Below the pieces are notes generated by a model. That model was not told the origin of the DNA. It saw only the letters and a list, made by a program, of their open reading frames with translations, and searched no databases. This document shows, one piece after another, positions 26,201 through 40,000 of a stretch of DNA of 64,000 bases. The translations under genes and the position numbers were made by a program. Location of the stretch: positions 7,625,527-7,689,526 of the forward strand of contig CM043870.1 in NCBI GenBank assembly GCA_023846275.1, read 5' to 3'. Position 1 is the stretch's first letter. Every line of letters begins with the position of its first letter. This DNA comes from Vanilla planifolia. Taxonomy: Eukaryota; Streptophyta; Magnoliopsida; Asparagales; Orchidaceae.

Positions 26201-29200
26201 TTGATGAAGCCACAAATACAAATTATATAATCCCTTACAATCCTTGAACATTAATCTGCATGTAAAGTAGCATCTTTTAGTGACGTGTGTACCAAAAAAG
26301 TAACTTAGATGTAGGTCTTACCACGGTTATGTTTGTATACTGCAAGTTCCGGTGACAGGGTCACTCAATATGAACAGTTTCAGTAATGAAAAAGGAACTT
26401 CACGGAGAAAGGAATGCCATAATTGACAGGGTTCCTTTAAAATGGACCAATTTTCAATTGATAATTATCAAGATATCTGCCAGTGAAAAGAGATATAAAG
26501 TGAGGTCATTTCATGGAAATGCTTATTTTCCCCCAAAAACGGTTCAACCATTCATATGAACCATCATTATTTGTTGGTGATGCCATACGCCCAAAAGGAA
26601 GAAGGTGAAAAAGGTCAAATTGGATACAAGTTGTTCAAAACCTTCCAAATTGTAACTATGACCAGCAGTGTGCATTCGATTCTGTTCATTAATGGACAGG
26701 ATGAACTGATCAATATTATTCAAAGTTAAAATAGAAAGCAACAAAAATGTCAAAAACGGGATGAAACAAAATATCAAACCTCCCTTTTCAATTTTAATAT
26801 TAGGATGAAAACCATAACTCAAAATTGTATTATTGTATTATAGAAAGAAATGAAACCAAAAATAAAAAAAAACTACATTGACCAATTAAAAAAGAATGAA
26901 ATGTGGATCATATCTTGGTTTTCCAGTTTGACTTGGCTTTTAGCTAGATAAATAAAATAAAAAAATTCAAAAACATGAGCAACAACAAAGTTTGTATAAG
27001 TATCAAACCTACAAATTTTAAACCAAATCAAATCCACTAAAAGATGTGGATTAGGCTGGTCATTCTGCAACTAATTAGCGAGTTTAACTGCCTGATTATC
27101 TACTCAACACCCAAAAGATCATCCAAAATATTGGTAGACCACCTTCCACCTTTTTTTATACTCTACTAATTGATGTATATTTCTTGCATCTGGCATTGCA
27201 AATTAACTGAGAAAAGTTGCTAGCATCAATCACCACCTTTAAACTAGATGATTGAAAGTTATTTATGACAAATTTGAATCCTTTCGAAAAACCACTTTGT
27301 TCAATTTCAGTAATTGACACTAAATAGCCACTTTGGCTTAATGATATGTGAAAACAAGCAAAGTTGTACCCCTGATGCCAGTTACATTGACTATGCCATA
27401 AAATCTGACTTGACATCGAGGACTCTAAACTAAAATCTTCATCGATCATGATGGCTTTACCGATAAAAACTAAAATTGTATACCAAAGATGAAAACAGTG
27501 AGTTTAAAATAAAAGAGCACAGCTCATAACAAACATTCTTAATGTACAACTAGATCAACTCCATGCCACCTTATGATCGGAACACAAGTAAACATGTATG
27601 TGACCTAGCTCCTCCCATTTCCAACCCATAGCAAAGACAGATGGAAGGGACCTAAATTTCTTTGAGTTAAAACTTTATATTGCAAATTCGTGGGAATTCA
27701 CAAAGTCAAATAATAAATTTTAAATTTGGACAAAAGAAAGCTTGAAAATATCTAATGAAAGCATTTTATAAAAAAGGAAAAGTATTGACAAAGAACCATT
27801 ATGGTGACCCAAACCTTTACATAACTATAATCAATGGAGGGAAACGTTTTCTAACCTTCATTTCACTGCTGGCAGACCTTCCACTTCCCTTTAGAATTCT
27901 ATACTATAAAAAGACTCATATCGCATGAATAAGCAGTCTGACATAGAAAAGAGTTCCTAAAATGAAGTTTCTTATATATCAAAACTCAGGGTTACCTAAA
28001 AAGAGATAGAAAGGCCACATAATTGTGCAACTACATTATCTTGATTACTTAAGAGAGTATTGAGGGTAAATAAATGAATAGAATATTTTCATCTTTAGAT
28101 TCTACCCCTCGATCCATCAAATATCATTGACCATGGAATATAAAAGATATGAGATGGAACCATTTAGAATTCCCTTTACTCAGGTTGGGTTGAGTACTAA
28201 ACGTCAACTGCCCCAATCCAAAACAGGTTTAACTAAATAAACAACATCTCGCATGTAATGTGTCGGCTCATTTATCATTCTTTTAGAGTTGATTTAAGTA
28301 GAAATAATAGGTTTGGATACAAATTTGCTCCCCTAAGCATCAATGTCCAATAACTGCCAAAATATTCCTATGAAAGTTCTAACCAATTTAGTAAAGTTCA
28401 TTCGTAAATTCCCTCTTAATCCAAGTTCATTTGTAAATCTGCCTATTGCATAGGCAAAGATAGTCTTGAATAATTATATTCACAATACTCATCTTAATCT
28501 TCAAAATGACAATCAATTGTTACTAATTAATAAATAATTGTGCAACAATTAAATCAACATTTCTTCAAGCCAAAAGAGATCTTATACGAAGGTTTAGAGT
28601 GTGCCCCATAGCATAGAGAATAAAAAGAACAATAAGCTCAAATGAAATTGTCTTGATGTGTCAAATGTTTACTTGTCAAATGCCTTAAGCAATCATTTAT
28701 CAAAAAACTACGACCCCTAGTAACATACAAAGAACAGAAACAATCAAACAAGGGAAAATCGCTCACCCTTATCACATTTCAAGCTCCTCTAATAAGAAAC
28801 TAGAGGTAGATAAATAGTTACTATTCAAAAATGGAAGAAACATATTACAAAAATAACCAAATATTTGGGAATGAACTTGATACTCCATTGGCACCCTTAA
28901 AAAAATGTAGAAGTGCATTTGTAATAAAAAAAAAGAGAACATACCCAGCTGATAACTCATTATCAAAAATTATTGTCTCTACATCAAGGGCATGAATAGC
29001 TGTCTTGATTTCAGCAACCTTCCCAGACCCAATATATGTCTTAGGGTTCAGAGCTGCTAACCTAAATAAGAACCACAACATTTCAGTTAAAAAAAACATG
29101 TTAATAATGAAGAATGTTGAAGCAACTATTTAATTTTTCTTTTGCATATTGCATAAGAAACTTTTGATCCCAATGTCTTGACCTAGCATAGAGGTTAGCA

Positions 29201-32200
29201 TGCCTCTTTTGGGTTTGTACTTGGTGTTTGGACCAAATCCATTTTTTAACGAAGGACTTGAGGGAAGCCCAATCAAGATGGTTGGGTATGAGTAAGCTTG
29301 GGGTGAGATAGGTCGAACCACATAAAAATCTTTTATGTCCATTTTTATTATATTCTTGATAACTTATATCTAATCACACACAAGTACACTAAAAGGTTCT
29401 TCTACTTCGCATTGATGTCGAGCAAGTTACATCTATAACATAATTGCAAGCATAGCTTTTCAAGATTCATCCATGACTAATTTAAAGCCAAATACATAAA
29501 AAAATTCAAATAATGTTCAAAAGAATTCACATCTTTATTTGGATTATAATAAGGTGCAATGAACCATTTATAAAATATAATGTTATTTCTTATCTTGTTT
29601 TTGCACAGCTGTTATTTTTTGTCATTTTTTATTATCTTTTTATTAGTTTTAAGGGTAAGAATTATTTAAACTTTTTTATTTTTCATTACAAATTTCTTTT
29701 TGTATTATGTTTAAGCATTGTCAAAGAACAAAAAAGAATTTTTAAATTGTCATTCAAAACCGAGAAAGTTCAGCGAGGTACATGTGTGCAAAAGAAATCT
29801 TCTTTATAAATACATAGGATGGCCTTCATTCCCATTATAATTATGATCCCAAATTATCCCAATTTATCTTCATAATCACCAATTTCATCTCCTCCAATCA
29901 TCACTAGCAATCCCAATGCTACCATTTGCCTACCATACCCTAATATTGTCGTCGAGTACCTCTTTGCAAGACAACTCCACCCTCTTCCACAATCAACCAT
30001 GCCAGTGCACACTTAGTTCACATATCATAGCTCGACCAAAGATATTGCAGCCTGTACCATAACCACAAGAAACACCAACCATCACAATCCCTCTCCACAA
30101 ATAGATCCCATTGCAGATCTCACACACTATTCATCTCCTTTGTGATCCCAAACCACTTGGCGCCCTAACCATCAACGTCATCGGATCCCTCATCGCAAGG
30201 TACCCATCATTGGATCCCTGCATGTCTCCACCCTCTTCAATGTTATCTCTATCTACCTATCATGGACCTAATCATTGCTGGCACTACTTGGATGGATCCC
30301 ATTCCAAATCTTTCCGATAACCATCATCGTTAGGTTTCTAACCGTGTTCACCACCATAGGTTGCGACCAACTACCACCCCTTCAGGCCATTGTCAAGTAG
30401 CATCATGCAATCCACCTCATGTAATCATCACCATTCCCGTGCAATCCAACCATCAATGACCACCACTAACCTATTATCCATATCCACTCCATTTTCATCA
30501 CATTTTTGAATTAGAGATGAATCAACATCCCTACTACCATTTCACTCATATTACTAAACCTTAAAAAGCCAAAATAAACGCTTTTCACACCCACAACTCT
30601 CTCTCTCTCTCTCTCTTGCTTGCGAGCATAAGCAACACAACAATTTTCACATTTTTACATCAAATGTAAGAGTATATAACCCCAAAGGAGGAATGAGAAA
30701 ATAGAGATATGATTCACAAAAACCTAACTTGAAGAAAAAGAAATTAATTATTGATGGCATGGGAGAGCGAACGCAATAAGAGTACCTTTAACTAAGAATT
30801 TTGGACTCCTTTGGACTATGAGGTGAAGGCAGAGAGGGATGAAGAAAAATGACAAAAAGAGATAAGGATAAAACCTACTCTTCTAGATAGAATTGTACTC
30901 TTCTAGGCACGAGTATGCACTTTTAAGAACATAAGCTCTTCAAAACTCATTCAAATTCATCAAAAAGTACTTGAATACATGAGTTTCATGCTATTTATAG
31001 ATCATATCCTGACCAACTAAAATAAATAACTTATGAAAAAAACTACTCAACAATTGCAATTTCAATTAAGTTTATTACATGACTCAAAAGAAAAGAAATT
31101 AAGAAAATAAATAAAGATTAGAGAAGCAAAAACTTCATCCCAATAGTGGCACTTTAGCTCTTCTCCTGCTCCTTTACATCTCTATGGTTTGAACTCTAGT
31201 AATAAATCTGTGCACTACGTGATATCTATGCACAATCTAGCTATCTAGCTCTATTGTAAACTCTATCTTAATATCTTATTCTATCACTGGTTATACATGA
31301 TCATCTACTAAAGCTTGTTCTACATCAATTCTCTCCTACCTAAATAAACTCTACTCTACACAATTGATGGCATGGGATTGAGAAAGTAATAAGAGCACCA
31401 TCAACTAAGGGTTTTAGACTCCGTTGGCCTGTGAGGTGAAGGTAAAAAAGATGACAAAAAAAGGAAAACTGCACTTATTCCATGTTTTTGTGGCAAGCGC
31501 ACACACCTCTGCCACCACCTCCTAGGTACTGCATCCTCTGGCCCACAACAATTAACCAAAATTTCAACATATTTAAAATTCAGTTTGGCAATTGTGTTTA
31601 AGAAGTGCTTTTATGAGCTATTTAAGAGCAATGCTAAATATATGCACATATAAACTTAAAAGCTAATTGACCTCTAGAAATAGTTAGAATCCTACATAGA
31701 AAGGCTCAAGGAATTGACTTGACTTGTTTAGACCCATTAGCACTTACTTTACATCGAGCATCCTCACTTAAAGCACAACAAGAAACTTGCTGAATACTAA
31801 TAATTAGTTCTATTGCCATGTTTTATTATAACTATAGTTGGTGATTAAACATTCTTAAACAAGCTCATTTGGTGTCCAGCAAAAGTGCACAATAAAATGC
31901 TCGTTAAATGATCCATAAGCAACATATTAATGTCAAAATTTGTGTTCAATGTACCCAATTCATTCTTCAAATATGCATTCTAAAAAGGCATGGAAACTAG
32001 TGTGGAAAAAAATCCTTCAGTAGCTTGATTAAATTGTCGTTCATTTTTGTGTGAATCTATGAAGAGGTTCTATGTTAAGTATTGAAATCTCAAATATATT
32101 AATAGTTTAGCTCAATTAAACTTAGTTTTCAGCTACAGGTATGGACAACAATAGTAACATCCGAACCATGATAAAGCTCATCTCTTATCTACAAGGAATT

Positions 32201-33798
32201 AAGTAAACAAAATTCAGCAGATGATACTCAGATTAGCTCAACTCTGCCTACAACTTATATGAATTGAGTGGCGTTAATAACATCAGCATTCAAACAAGAC
32301 TGAATTTTCTCTTTCAATATGTATACAAGTACTGCAGCTGCTAATACATTGAGAGAGAGGTATATAACTTCAGATGTTGCATATATGGTAATTGTCTCTT
32401 TTCAGAGACTATTACACCATATTTATTAATTCCACAAAACGCACATGCATTATTTAGCAGTTTCCTTAGCTTCTTGTGCTACCACTTTTCCATGAATTTC
32501 ATTCCTCCACTTACGGCAATGAAATCCTTGTAGACTAAGTACATGTCTTTGATTTACTAATTCAATTCTTGCACCATGTTTATCCATTTATGCACTTAAA
32601 TGCACATCAATGCACCTCAAGATGCTAACCAAAAAAAATATATGAGAACAAAAAATATAGTACAGTACTCTGGAATTTACTTAACTTGTGTATTTTGAAG
32701 CTTAAAAAATAAAAATACAAGCCTTAATCCCTAATGCAAAATGTTAAATTAAGGGGAAGCACAAAATATTCAACTTACTTTTGAGATGTTGAACCCACTA
32801 CATGAAGACCGGCAGTGTCTGCCAATTGTTCAAGCTCCTTAAGTGATTCTTCAACAGTAAAGTTATCTTCTTCACTACCTTTATATTCAACACCAACTAG
32901 GTATGCCTTTTCCTCAAAAACCTTGAAGAAGTGGCAATATATTCAGTATGTCAAGCGACATGGTACACCACAAAAGAAAAAGAAAAAAAAAAAAAAAAAA
33001 AGAGTAGTTCATTGTTTACACTTCACAATCTAAGCTTTACACTTATTTCAGAGGTCTCAGGCACACTTGCACCAAAAACTTACGAGCTAAGTACAATGGA
33101 ACCGATCAAGTCATCGTCAAATAAAATAATCTTAAATAGTGTGCGACTTTGTCTACGAAACAGCCAAAAAATATTCAAAATTCTGGAAAACGAACAGAAC
33201 AGTACGTTATATACTCAGTGATGGACAAAACAACATTTCTCGACATTTAACATACCGGGTTGGTAGTCATTAAAAGAACCAACAAATAGAGCCAAAGGGA
33301 CGAAAACTCCTCATGAGTTGGTTTCTCTGCTGATTTGCCTTGGAGAATTGATTTTGCAATTAACAAACATAGGGTACCTTAATCCCCTCTTAAATAAAAT
33401 GAAAACAAAAGCGGGTAGTGTCGATGGCCAACCTCCCTGCCATTATTCATCTTGAATCTGTCGTAGTTGCTAACCTCCCGATCAACAGATTTCTTCTTTT
33501 TTCCCTCGAAATCCAAAGGTTCCTCCCCCTCTTTCCCGCCATACCACTCGCTTTCGCCCTCCAAAGCCGGGAATCCATTGACCCCAAGCTCCGGCAAACC
33601 CGTGGCGGAATCAGCTCCGTTCTCTACCTCCAAGGTTCCTTCAACGGGCCCAGCTCTCCTAAACACCACCACCCGACATGGACTCGCCTGCAATAGCTTC
33701 GCTCCGTTGAAATAACTTGAGTAGAATCTCGTTAGTGGAGGAAGAGAAGTCGCAGGTATCGGAGAAATCGCATGGAGGAAGGGGAGAGCACCGATCAT
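11207..33798 (-). CDS. HFLX: HflX-type GTPase, 13 exons, 545 residues
   Basis: HflX is a ribosome-associated GTPase; this plant form is probably organellar. Exons, in transcription order: 33798-33433, 32921-32779, 29061-28945, 25993-25879, 18579-18442, 18179-18084, 18006-17893, 16378-16310, 14081-14011, 13910-13817, 12944-12819, 12725-12636, 11305-11207 (stop TAA). All introns are GT-AG and all junctions keep frame (1638 nt). Residues 1-60 are Ser/Pro/Arg-rich without many acids, like a transit peptide. The HflX N-domain follows, with YLVGVE (130s), [24 protein letters not shown] and [17 protein letters not shown]. The GTPase domain has G1 GYTNAGKS (327-334), FATLDPTT (352-359), G3 DTVG (374-377), G4 NKVD (440-443) and G5 SAITG (464-468), then a short tail ending in LVTAL. 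Length matches plant HflX. ATG 33798 is the first usable start. Organelle is inferred only. Confidence 0.95.
11306..12635. other. HFLX intron 12, nothing else recognised
   Basis: Intron of about 1.3 kb on the minus strand. Short open frames on both strands around 11420-11747 are Lys-rich or Phe-rich products of AT-rich DNA and resemble no family. No coding exon is needed here, since the flanking exons join in phase. Confidence 0.6.
18580..25878. other. HFLX intron 4, about 7.3 kb, hosts a copia element
   Basis: The largest intron of the gene. Its middle holds the decayed copia pol at 21300-24070, on the opposite strand to HFLX. The rest (18.6-21.3 kb and 24.1-25.9 kb) is AT-rich without recognisable features. 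Splice sites are TTGCAG/GTGACT at 25879/25878 and TTATTAG/GTCTCT at 18580/18579. Confidence 0.75.
21300..24070 (+). mobile_element. Decayed Ty1/copia retrotransposon pol, inside HFLX intron 4
   Basis: Plus-strand translation across stops and frameshifts gives copia pol in order. A GAG-pre-integrase stretch near 21510-21600 resembles LWHxRLGHPNF. The integrase core follows ([10 protein letters not shown] at about 21700; [17 protein letters not shown] at about 21960; [12 protein letters not shown] at about 22095), with a GYSSPKK-like segment near 22285. Reverse transcriptase remnants include [17 protein letters not shown] (about 22950), [24 protein letters not shown] (about 23130), and IVYVNDII at 23464-23500, where the catalytic YVDD Asp-1 reads Asn. 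RNase H gives ILRYLK (about 23770), DADWVGS and FRAI-HGIC (to about 24000). LTRs could not be located. The element is dead and antisense to its host gene. Confidence 0.88.
30597..30616. repeat. (CT)10 microsatellite in HFLX intron 2
   Basis: Uninterrupted CT dinucleotide run at the right edge of a pyrimidine-rich block. Confidence 0.9.
30750..30870. repeat. Spaced direct repeat, copy 1
   Basis: It starts with 'attgatggcatggga' and contains 'caataagagtacctttaacta', 'ttttggactccttt' and 'tgaggtgaagg'. A second copy lies 613 bases downstream in the same orientation, inside HFLX intron 2. The intervening 490 bases hold no coding sequence. It may be the paired termini of a small non-autonomous element or a local duplication. 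Confidence 0.6.
31363..31475. repeat. Spaced direct repeat, copy 2
   Basis: Second copy of the 30750-30870 segment, with the same opening 'attgatggcatggga', then 'aataagagcaccatcaacta', 'ttttagactcc' and 'tgaggtgaagg'. Copies differ by scattered substitutions. Confidence 0.6.
32983..33001 (+). repeat. Poly(A) tract in HFLX intron 1
   Basis: A run of 19 A after 'aaaagaaaaag'. It could mark the 3' end of a small retroposed sequence, but no target duplication or SINE body was recognised. Confidence 0.6.
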
Positions 33799-34054
33799 GG
33801 CGGGAACAGAAAGACTTATGGCGTCTTTTATTCTCTATTAGTTTTGAATGTTGCAGAATCCGTCTTTCCCTGGAGACGCTGCGTCAGAGATGGCCGTTGT
33901 CGAGTTTCTATGAGTCCAGAGTAAGCGAAGGGATAATGGCGAAGTGGCAGGAGCGAGACGAAAGACTACAACGAAATCTAACTTCAAATGTGAAGCAGAA
34001 TGAGAGATTCACGGCCTATAGACCAATCAAGCTTAGCCCAAAGCTATTATGAGG

Positions 34055-37000
34055 TGGGCTTCTAAATCAAATTTGCTTTTACTTCAAATTAAGCACAATT
34101 CATTTGGCTAGATTAACCTGGATTAAAATTAGGATCTGGGGTTCAGGTTTGAGAGGTCTAGTTGTCATTGATGCAAGAAGGCATGATGGGTCGCTTCAAC
34201 GAGTAAATGTTTATGTTCTAATTATTTGTTTACTATAATAATTAAGGAAGGAAACAAGATTTTTTTCTTACCAACTTGATCTTGTTATGCCTAATAATAG
34301 ACATGCATGAACCATTTCACGAAGTATGTATCCAGATAATCCAAAATCTTAATATCATATAATGTATTAATTTGTCAAATAAGTTGAATTTTAAAAATAA
34401 TGATATATTTTGATAAAGTTTTTTTTAGACGAACCTAACTAAAGGTGATGTCACGCTCAAATTTTACATTTGAATTAAGAGTCTTGATGCCCCGATTTGA
34501 TCACTGTGCTTGCATCATGCACTTAAAATGAACCATACCATCTTCACTAAGTGAATAATAAATTGTAATATGCTCAATTGTCAAATTATGTATGCATTGA
34601 AATGTCCTATAAAACATGCAAAAATCTTAAAATATAAAATATTACAAAATATAAAAATGAATATATATATAATTGGATAGTGCTTGTCGAAAAGAAAAAA
34701 AAACGATATTTGTTTCGATTTGATCAGAGTTTATTTAGAATTTTTATGAATTATTAAAGCCAATTTGAACAAATATTAATAAATTACTAAAGTGCGTATA
34801 TATATATATATATATATATCAAAATTTTGTTTTCAAAAATAGAACTCGCTTTTTCTCTTACACTCGTATGCAATGCGTCCTCGTGCCCGATGAAACCTTA
34901 AAGTATCGATTTCGCACGACCGATCGAAGATTTCGTCGACAATTCCTTCACTCACTATCAGGACTTTGCTTATCATTACATAGTCACCAAAATTAAGGAT
35001 AAGGAGTATGATTTCAGTCGACAGGAATTCTTAGTAAGATCAAAAAATTGATAATAGAATTTGATTTTTTATTTCTCGTGATTTAGTTTTAAATATTTTT
35101 AATTTATGGAAAGAATCAATGTATTTAATCTTAATTTAGTTTTAATTTGACTATTAAAATGATTAGAAAGAAATTTGTTAGAGATTTGTAAGTTAGGATT
35201 TCGAGAAAAAAGGAAAACAAAGGAAGGCAAGTAGAAATAAGTTATTTTTGTGATTTAAGTGAGTTTTGAAATGGAGAAATTACAAATCGTGGCAATTTAG
35301 AATTTCATAATTTATATATTAAATCGAGTCATGTGTTACTTAACAAATTAAAATTGAGAAACATAAAATTTGATTGATAACAAGGATAAGCACAAAATAC
35401 ATAAAAATTATAAGATATATGCTTTAACATAAATATTTATGCATCTACCTGATGTATTATTAATTATTAAAATAAAAATCTTGTATGTGAATTTTAAACA
35501 TAGCATATGATATTAATGAACTAATGTAGTATTATTTTATATAAATATATGAAAATATATACTTGTAACTAAAAATAAGTATTTTGACATAAATATTTAA
35601 TGTATGCCTCATATATTGCTGACTGTTAAAATTAAAATATTGCGTATGATAATGATATATTGATATAGTATTATCATACATAAGTTACAAAAAAAATTAT
35701 ATTTACAATTAGATGTATGTTTTTTAATGTCAATAAATTGTTATATAAAATTATTTGATGTGATTAACTATGTAAGCATGGGATTGATGTATTAATGTAA
35801 AAAAACATGTCTTGTTAAATATTATAAAAAATGAAGACTATGATATAATTTATCTAAGCTAATGCATAAGAAGAGAGTGAATTTGCTTTTAATCTCTTTA
35901 CTACTTTGAAAAATTTTTCTTAAATTAAAATTTAGTAATTATAAAATAGTTGATTTAATATTTTTGCTAAATAAAAATATAAAAAATAAAAATTTATTAA
36001 TTTAAAATATTTTTAATAAAATATTTTATGCTTGATTAAAATAAATTTTAATTTTTTTATATATGTTTTTAATTAAATATTATTAAATAAGAGAAATGAC
36101 ATAAATTACATAATAACAAAAAAATAGCAAAGGCTTTTCAAGTGGTTCGACATAACTTGTGCCTACATCCAACCTAAGTCAATCCAACTAGAATTTTACT
36201 AACAAAATTACTCTATTTTGTCATGGTAAATAGAGGTAATATTTACAAATAATATATTTTGTCATAATATACAGGGGATTCATTATCACAGTTTCAATTA
36301 TAAAGGCATAAATATTGAAGAATAATATAAAATAATAATTAATCATAATGTTCTATTATTTACATATAAAAGCATATATGGCACAAATCTATTGATTATA
36401 ATGTTGAAATATGAATATATTTATGAAAAAAATTACAATAACCTAAATGATCTAGTTTTGAAATTTTAAATCAAAAAAATTATTAATATGTAGTAACATT
36501 ATTAAGAAAAATAAAATCAATAAAGATTTTATATTATTAAGATCTTTTTTAAAAAAATAAATTTAATATGTTGATATAGAAAAACATAGATCTAATTAAC
36601 TACTATGAAAAATGAGGATTATACATGTAAAAATAAATTAAGAGAATTATCATCATGAGCTAAGTAGTGGCTAATGTGCTACATGATTGGCATGATGTCG
36701 TGAGATAGCTAGTGGCCAATATGCCACACTTATAATTTGTTCTATTAAAAAAATGAAAACACTGAATATGATTATATAAAAAAAATATGATATGCTAAAT
36801 TAATAAATAATATTTTTATTATAACTAAATAAATTGAAATGAGATTACTAACTTACTACCTTAAGAGAGAAAGAGAGCAACAAAATTAACCATCATAAGA
36901 TTTATTTAATTAAATAGAAAGAAATGTCGATAAACAAAGCTATATTAAGAAAAAAACTAAAAATATAATAAGTTGCATTTGCTTACTATTTTTTTAGAGA

Positions 37001-40000
37001 TTATATTACGTTTATCTTTTATAGTATATTATGCAACTTTTACATTATAACATGAATAAGACTTTGCTTACTTATATGTTATGATTGATATTTATGATTA
37101 GATCTTATATATTGTTATCTTAAATTATTACTTTTTACATATTTATTTATTAGTAAAGATAACTTGTTAATCAGTAATGATTGGCTTTTTCTTTCTATGG
37201 CATTAATATTTTAGGTATATTAGAGTCCCAACAAAAAGAATATTACCCATAAAAATAACTTACAAGAGAAATTAAAACTAGAAAATTTTGTTTTATAAAA
37301 ATTAAATCAAATGATCTCTTAATTATGTGATAAATTTAGTATTATATATATGTGAAAACTACATGTAATACTATAAAAAAATTATAAAAACTATGACATG
37401 TTTAAAAGAAGAAGAAGAATGGCTTCAATTATTAATAGTTGTTGGATTTTGTTATTTGTAGTTAGTACTTGTGGATATTAACTACATAATTATTATGTTG
37501 TAAATATAAAATATTATATTAATGTATTTATAAATTAAAAAATGAATAAAATCTAGATAATATTTTGTTTTTGAATTCTAAAATTAAAAAAAATTAATTA
37601 AACTTGTGGTAACAATAAAGATACCACATTGGTGATATGAGAGTATGAATTCAATTTAGAAAAGAAATAGAGTTTTATGACAAAAAAAAATAAGGTCATC
37701 ACATAAACAAATTCGCCTTATCTAAGTAACCAATCAAACTATATGAACATGCATGACACTAAAATTATAACCTACATAGAAACATATCCACATAATCTAC
37801 AAAATCCATAATATGGAATACATTGATAAATTATTCAAAAGTCATCCAAAGACCAAATATATCACACTTAAAATAAATCATAGAAATCTAAATCTAACAA
37901 ATAATGTCTCATATAGTCTAATATTTAAAAAAATAAATAACAAAGTTGAAAATATATAAAATTATAATTATGATATCACAAAATATTAACAAATAATAAC
38001 TTATTAAGATACTGACTCTAATGCTCTCACTCTAATTATTATATCAACTACTAACTCTCTACATCTACAGACAAATAAGAGGATGAGCAAATCTCAATAA
38101 AACATTAGCAAATCTTACTAATAAAATATAAATATAGTAGTACTATGATAAAGTAAAATCATCAATATAACAAATAAATTAATAAAGTATCACAACTTAC
38201 AAAATTGATCCAATGCATAAAATAATAACCATAAATTTATCTCATACTCATCATAGTCTAACAATTCATTATGGAATCATAAACAACTTCTAGAATACAT
38301 AATGACTCACTAATAATCTGACATTTCTTTTAAGCATATGAGAACCTTGGTACAAGCCTATCACTCTTATCTCATTACATAACTTGAACTCCTTCGTAAG
38401 AAAGTCTAGTCACATGAGCCATCTTACAAGGTTATAAGAGCACTTATTAGCTATGTGATACTTTGACAAGCTTTAAGGCATCCATGGTATCTTGTAATGT
38501 CTTGTAATGACACAAAGTCATTCTAGAATCCTCTACACATGATTTGATAATCTGTATACTAAAATTTTTACAATTACATGGACCACCATGCAGGGCTTAA
38601 GAACTCTTAAATAACTCATGACACTCTATTACCATATGCTTGGGAACACCCATAATCCATCTGTAATGCCTTAAATAATGAAGCATGCAACTTCCATACC
38701 TCTAGGAGTCTTACCATCTGGTATATCTGACCTGCTTAACTTTTACTTCAGTAACTAGGGTCCACTACATCCTAATCCATATTATCTATATAGACTTATA
38801 ATATTAGTCTATATAATTTTATTTACATTTATTTAAGATTGTCTAAAAAATCCTATTATGTAATCTTAATGATCCTAAGATTTCTTTAAAATCCTAATAT
38901 ATTAATTGAGCTATCTAAGGTTTCTTAAAACCCTATTCTAATACTCGGGCTAAACTAAAATTTTTGTAAAACCCTAATCAGCTTATTTGGGATAATCCTC
39001 TATAAATTTTTTATGTGTCTAGTTTTTGTCAAATCTCTATATGTGTTCTTTACTAAAATCTTTTAAATTGTATAAGCCACCACTTGAGTACTTAAGTTTA
39101 AAATCTTTAGCTCAAACTCTTAAAATTATAGTATTTTATTCTCTAACATAGGCTCATATGAGTTTCACTAGTGACTCTTTTTTACCTCATAAAATAATTT
39201 AAATTAATTCACTCTCTTCAAAGACCTCTCTTGACCCATATAAAACTCTCATATAAAATATCTTAGATATAAATCCAACCTAAGAGCCTAATTTAGAGTT
39301 ACTTACGAATGTATCTAATAGTCTGAGCTAGTTTAGGGTTAACATCTTGGCCAAGGCTAACACCACACCTGAGGCAAAAATCTAACTTCTTTAATTCAAT
39401 CAAATCCATATCCAAGGTCTAACCAAGAGTTTTCACTAAGTCATAGCCTTATCCCAAGTGTGTTTAAGGCCTCAACAAGTGCTTAATGTCATAATCCAAC
39501 CCTAAATTCTATATTTTAAGGTTTTTTTCTTATATAAAAACCAAAATCCTTAGGAATTATATAAGCTTAACCAAGGTTATTCTATGCTTAATTCCTAAGC
39601 TATCCTAAAGCTAATTTAAGTCTAAGTCATGATTTATAGCCAACCTTGATTAAGGTTACTTAGATTCTTTCCTCACCCAATGTTCACATTACAAAATTTA
39701 AACATTTTACTTTTAAATCATTAATAAGTTAAGTTTGGATTACTTCGATAAGTCATTAAAATGCCTTATATAATAATTGAATGTCACGTTTGATTCAATG
39801 ACATCTAAAATGATGTATTAAAGATCTCTAAATAAGGTAAAAATCGATTAATTTGATTGACTATTATTGCTTAATTATATTTTATTTTGTTGAATTTGTT
39901 ATGCTTATCTTTTATAATCATCTTAAAATAGGTTACTCATCATTGTTAATCACATTGCTAGTAATTATTATTATCGTTGATCATTGATGATCTTCATCTC

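Larger units (their letters stand above)
25994..32778. other. HFLX introns 2 and 3, mostly unrecognised sequence
   Basis: Introns 3 (25994-28944) and 2 (29062-32778), separated by exon 3. Open frames here have no family resemblance. Intron 2 contains a cytosine-rich block (about 29880-30560), a CT microsatellite and a spaced direct repeat, listed separately. Confidence 0.55.

Noticed and set aside
33418-34052. Plus-strand open frames opposite and upstream of HFLX exon 1
   Set aside because: They overlap the HFLX first exon and its GC-rich 5' flank in antisense. The minus-strand reading joins in phase to HflX exon 2, and no family resemblance was seen on the plus strand.
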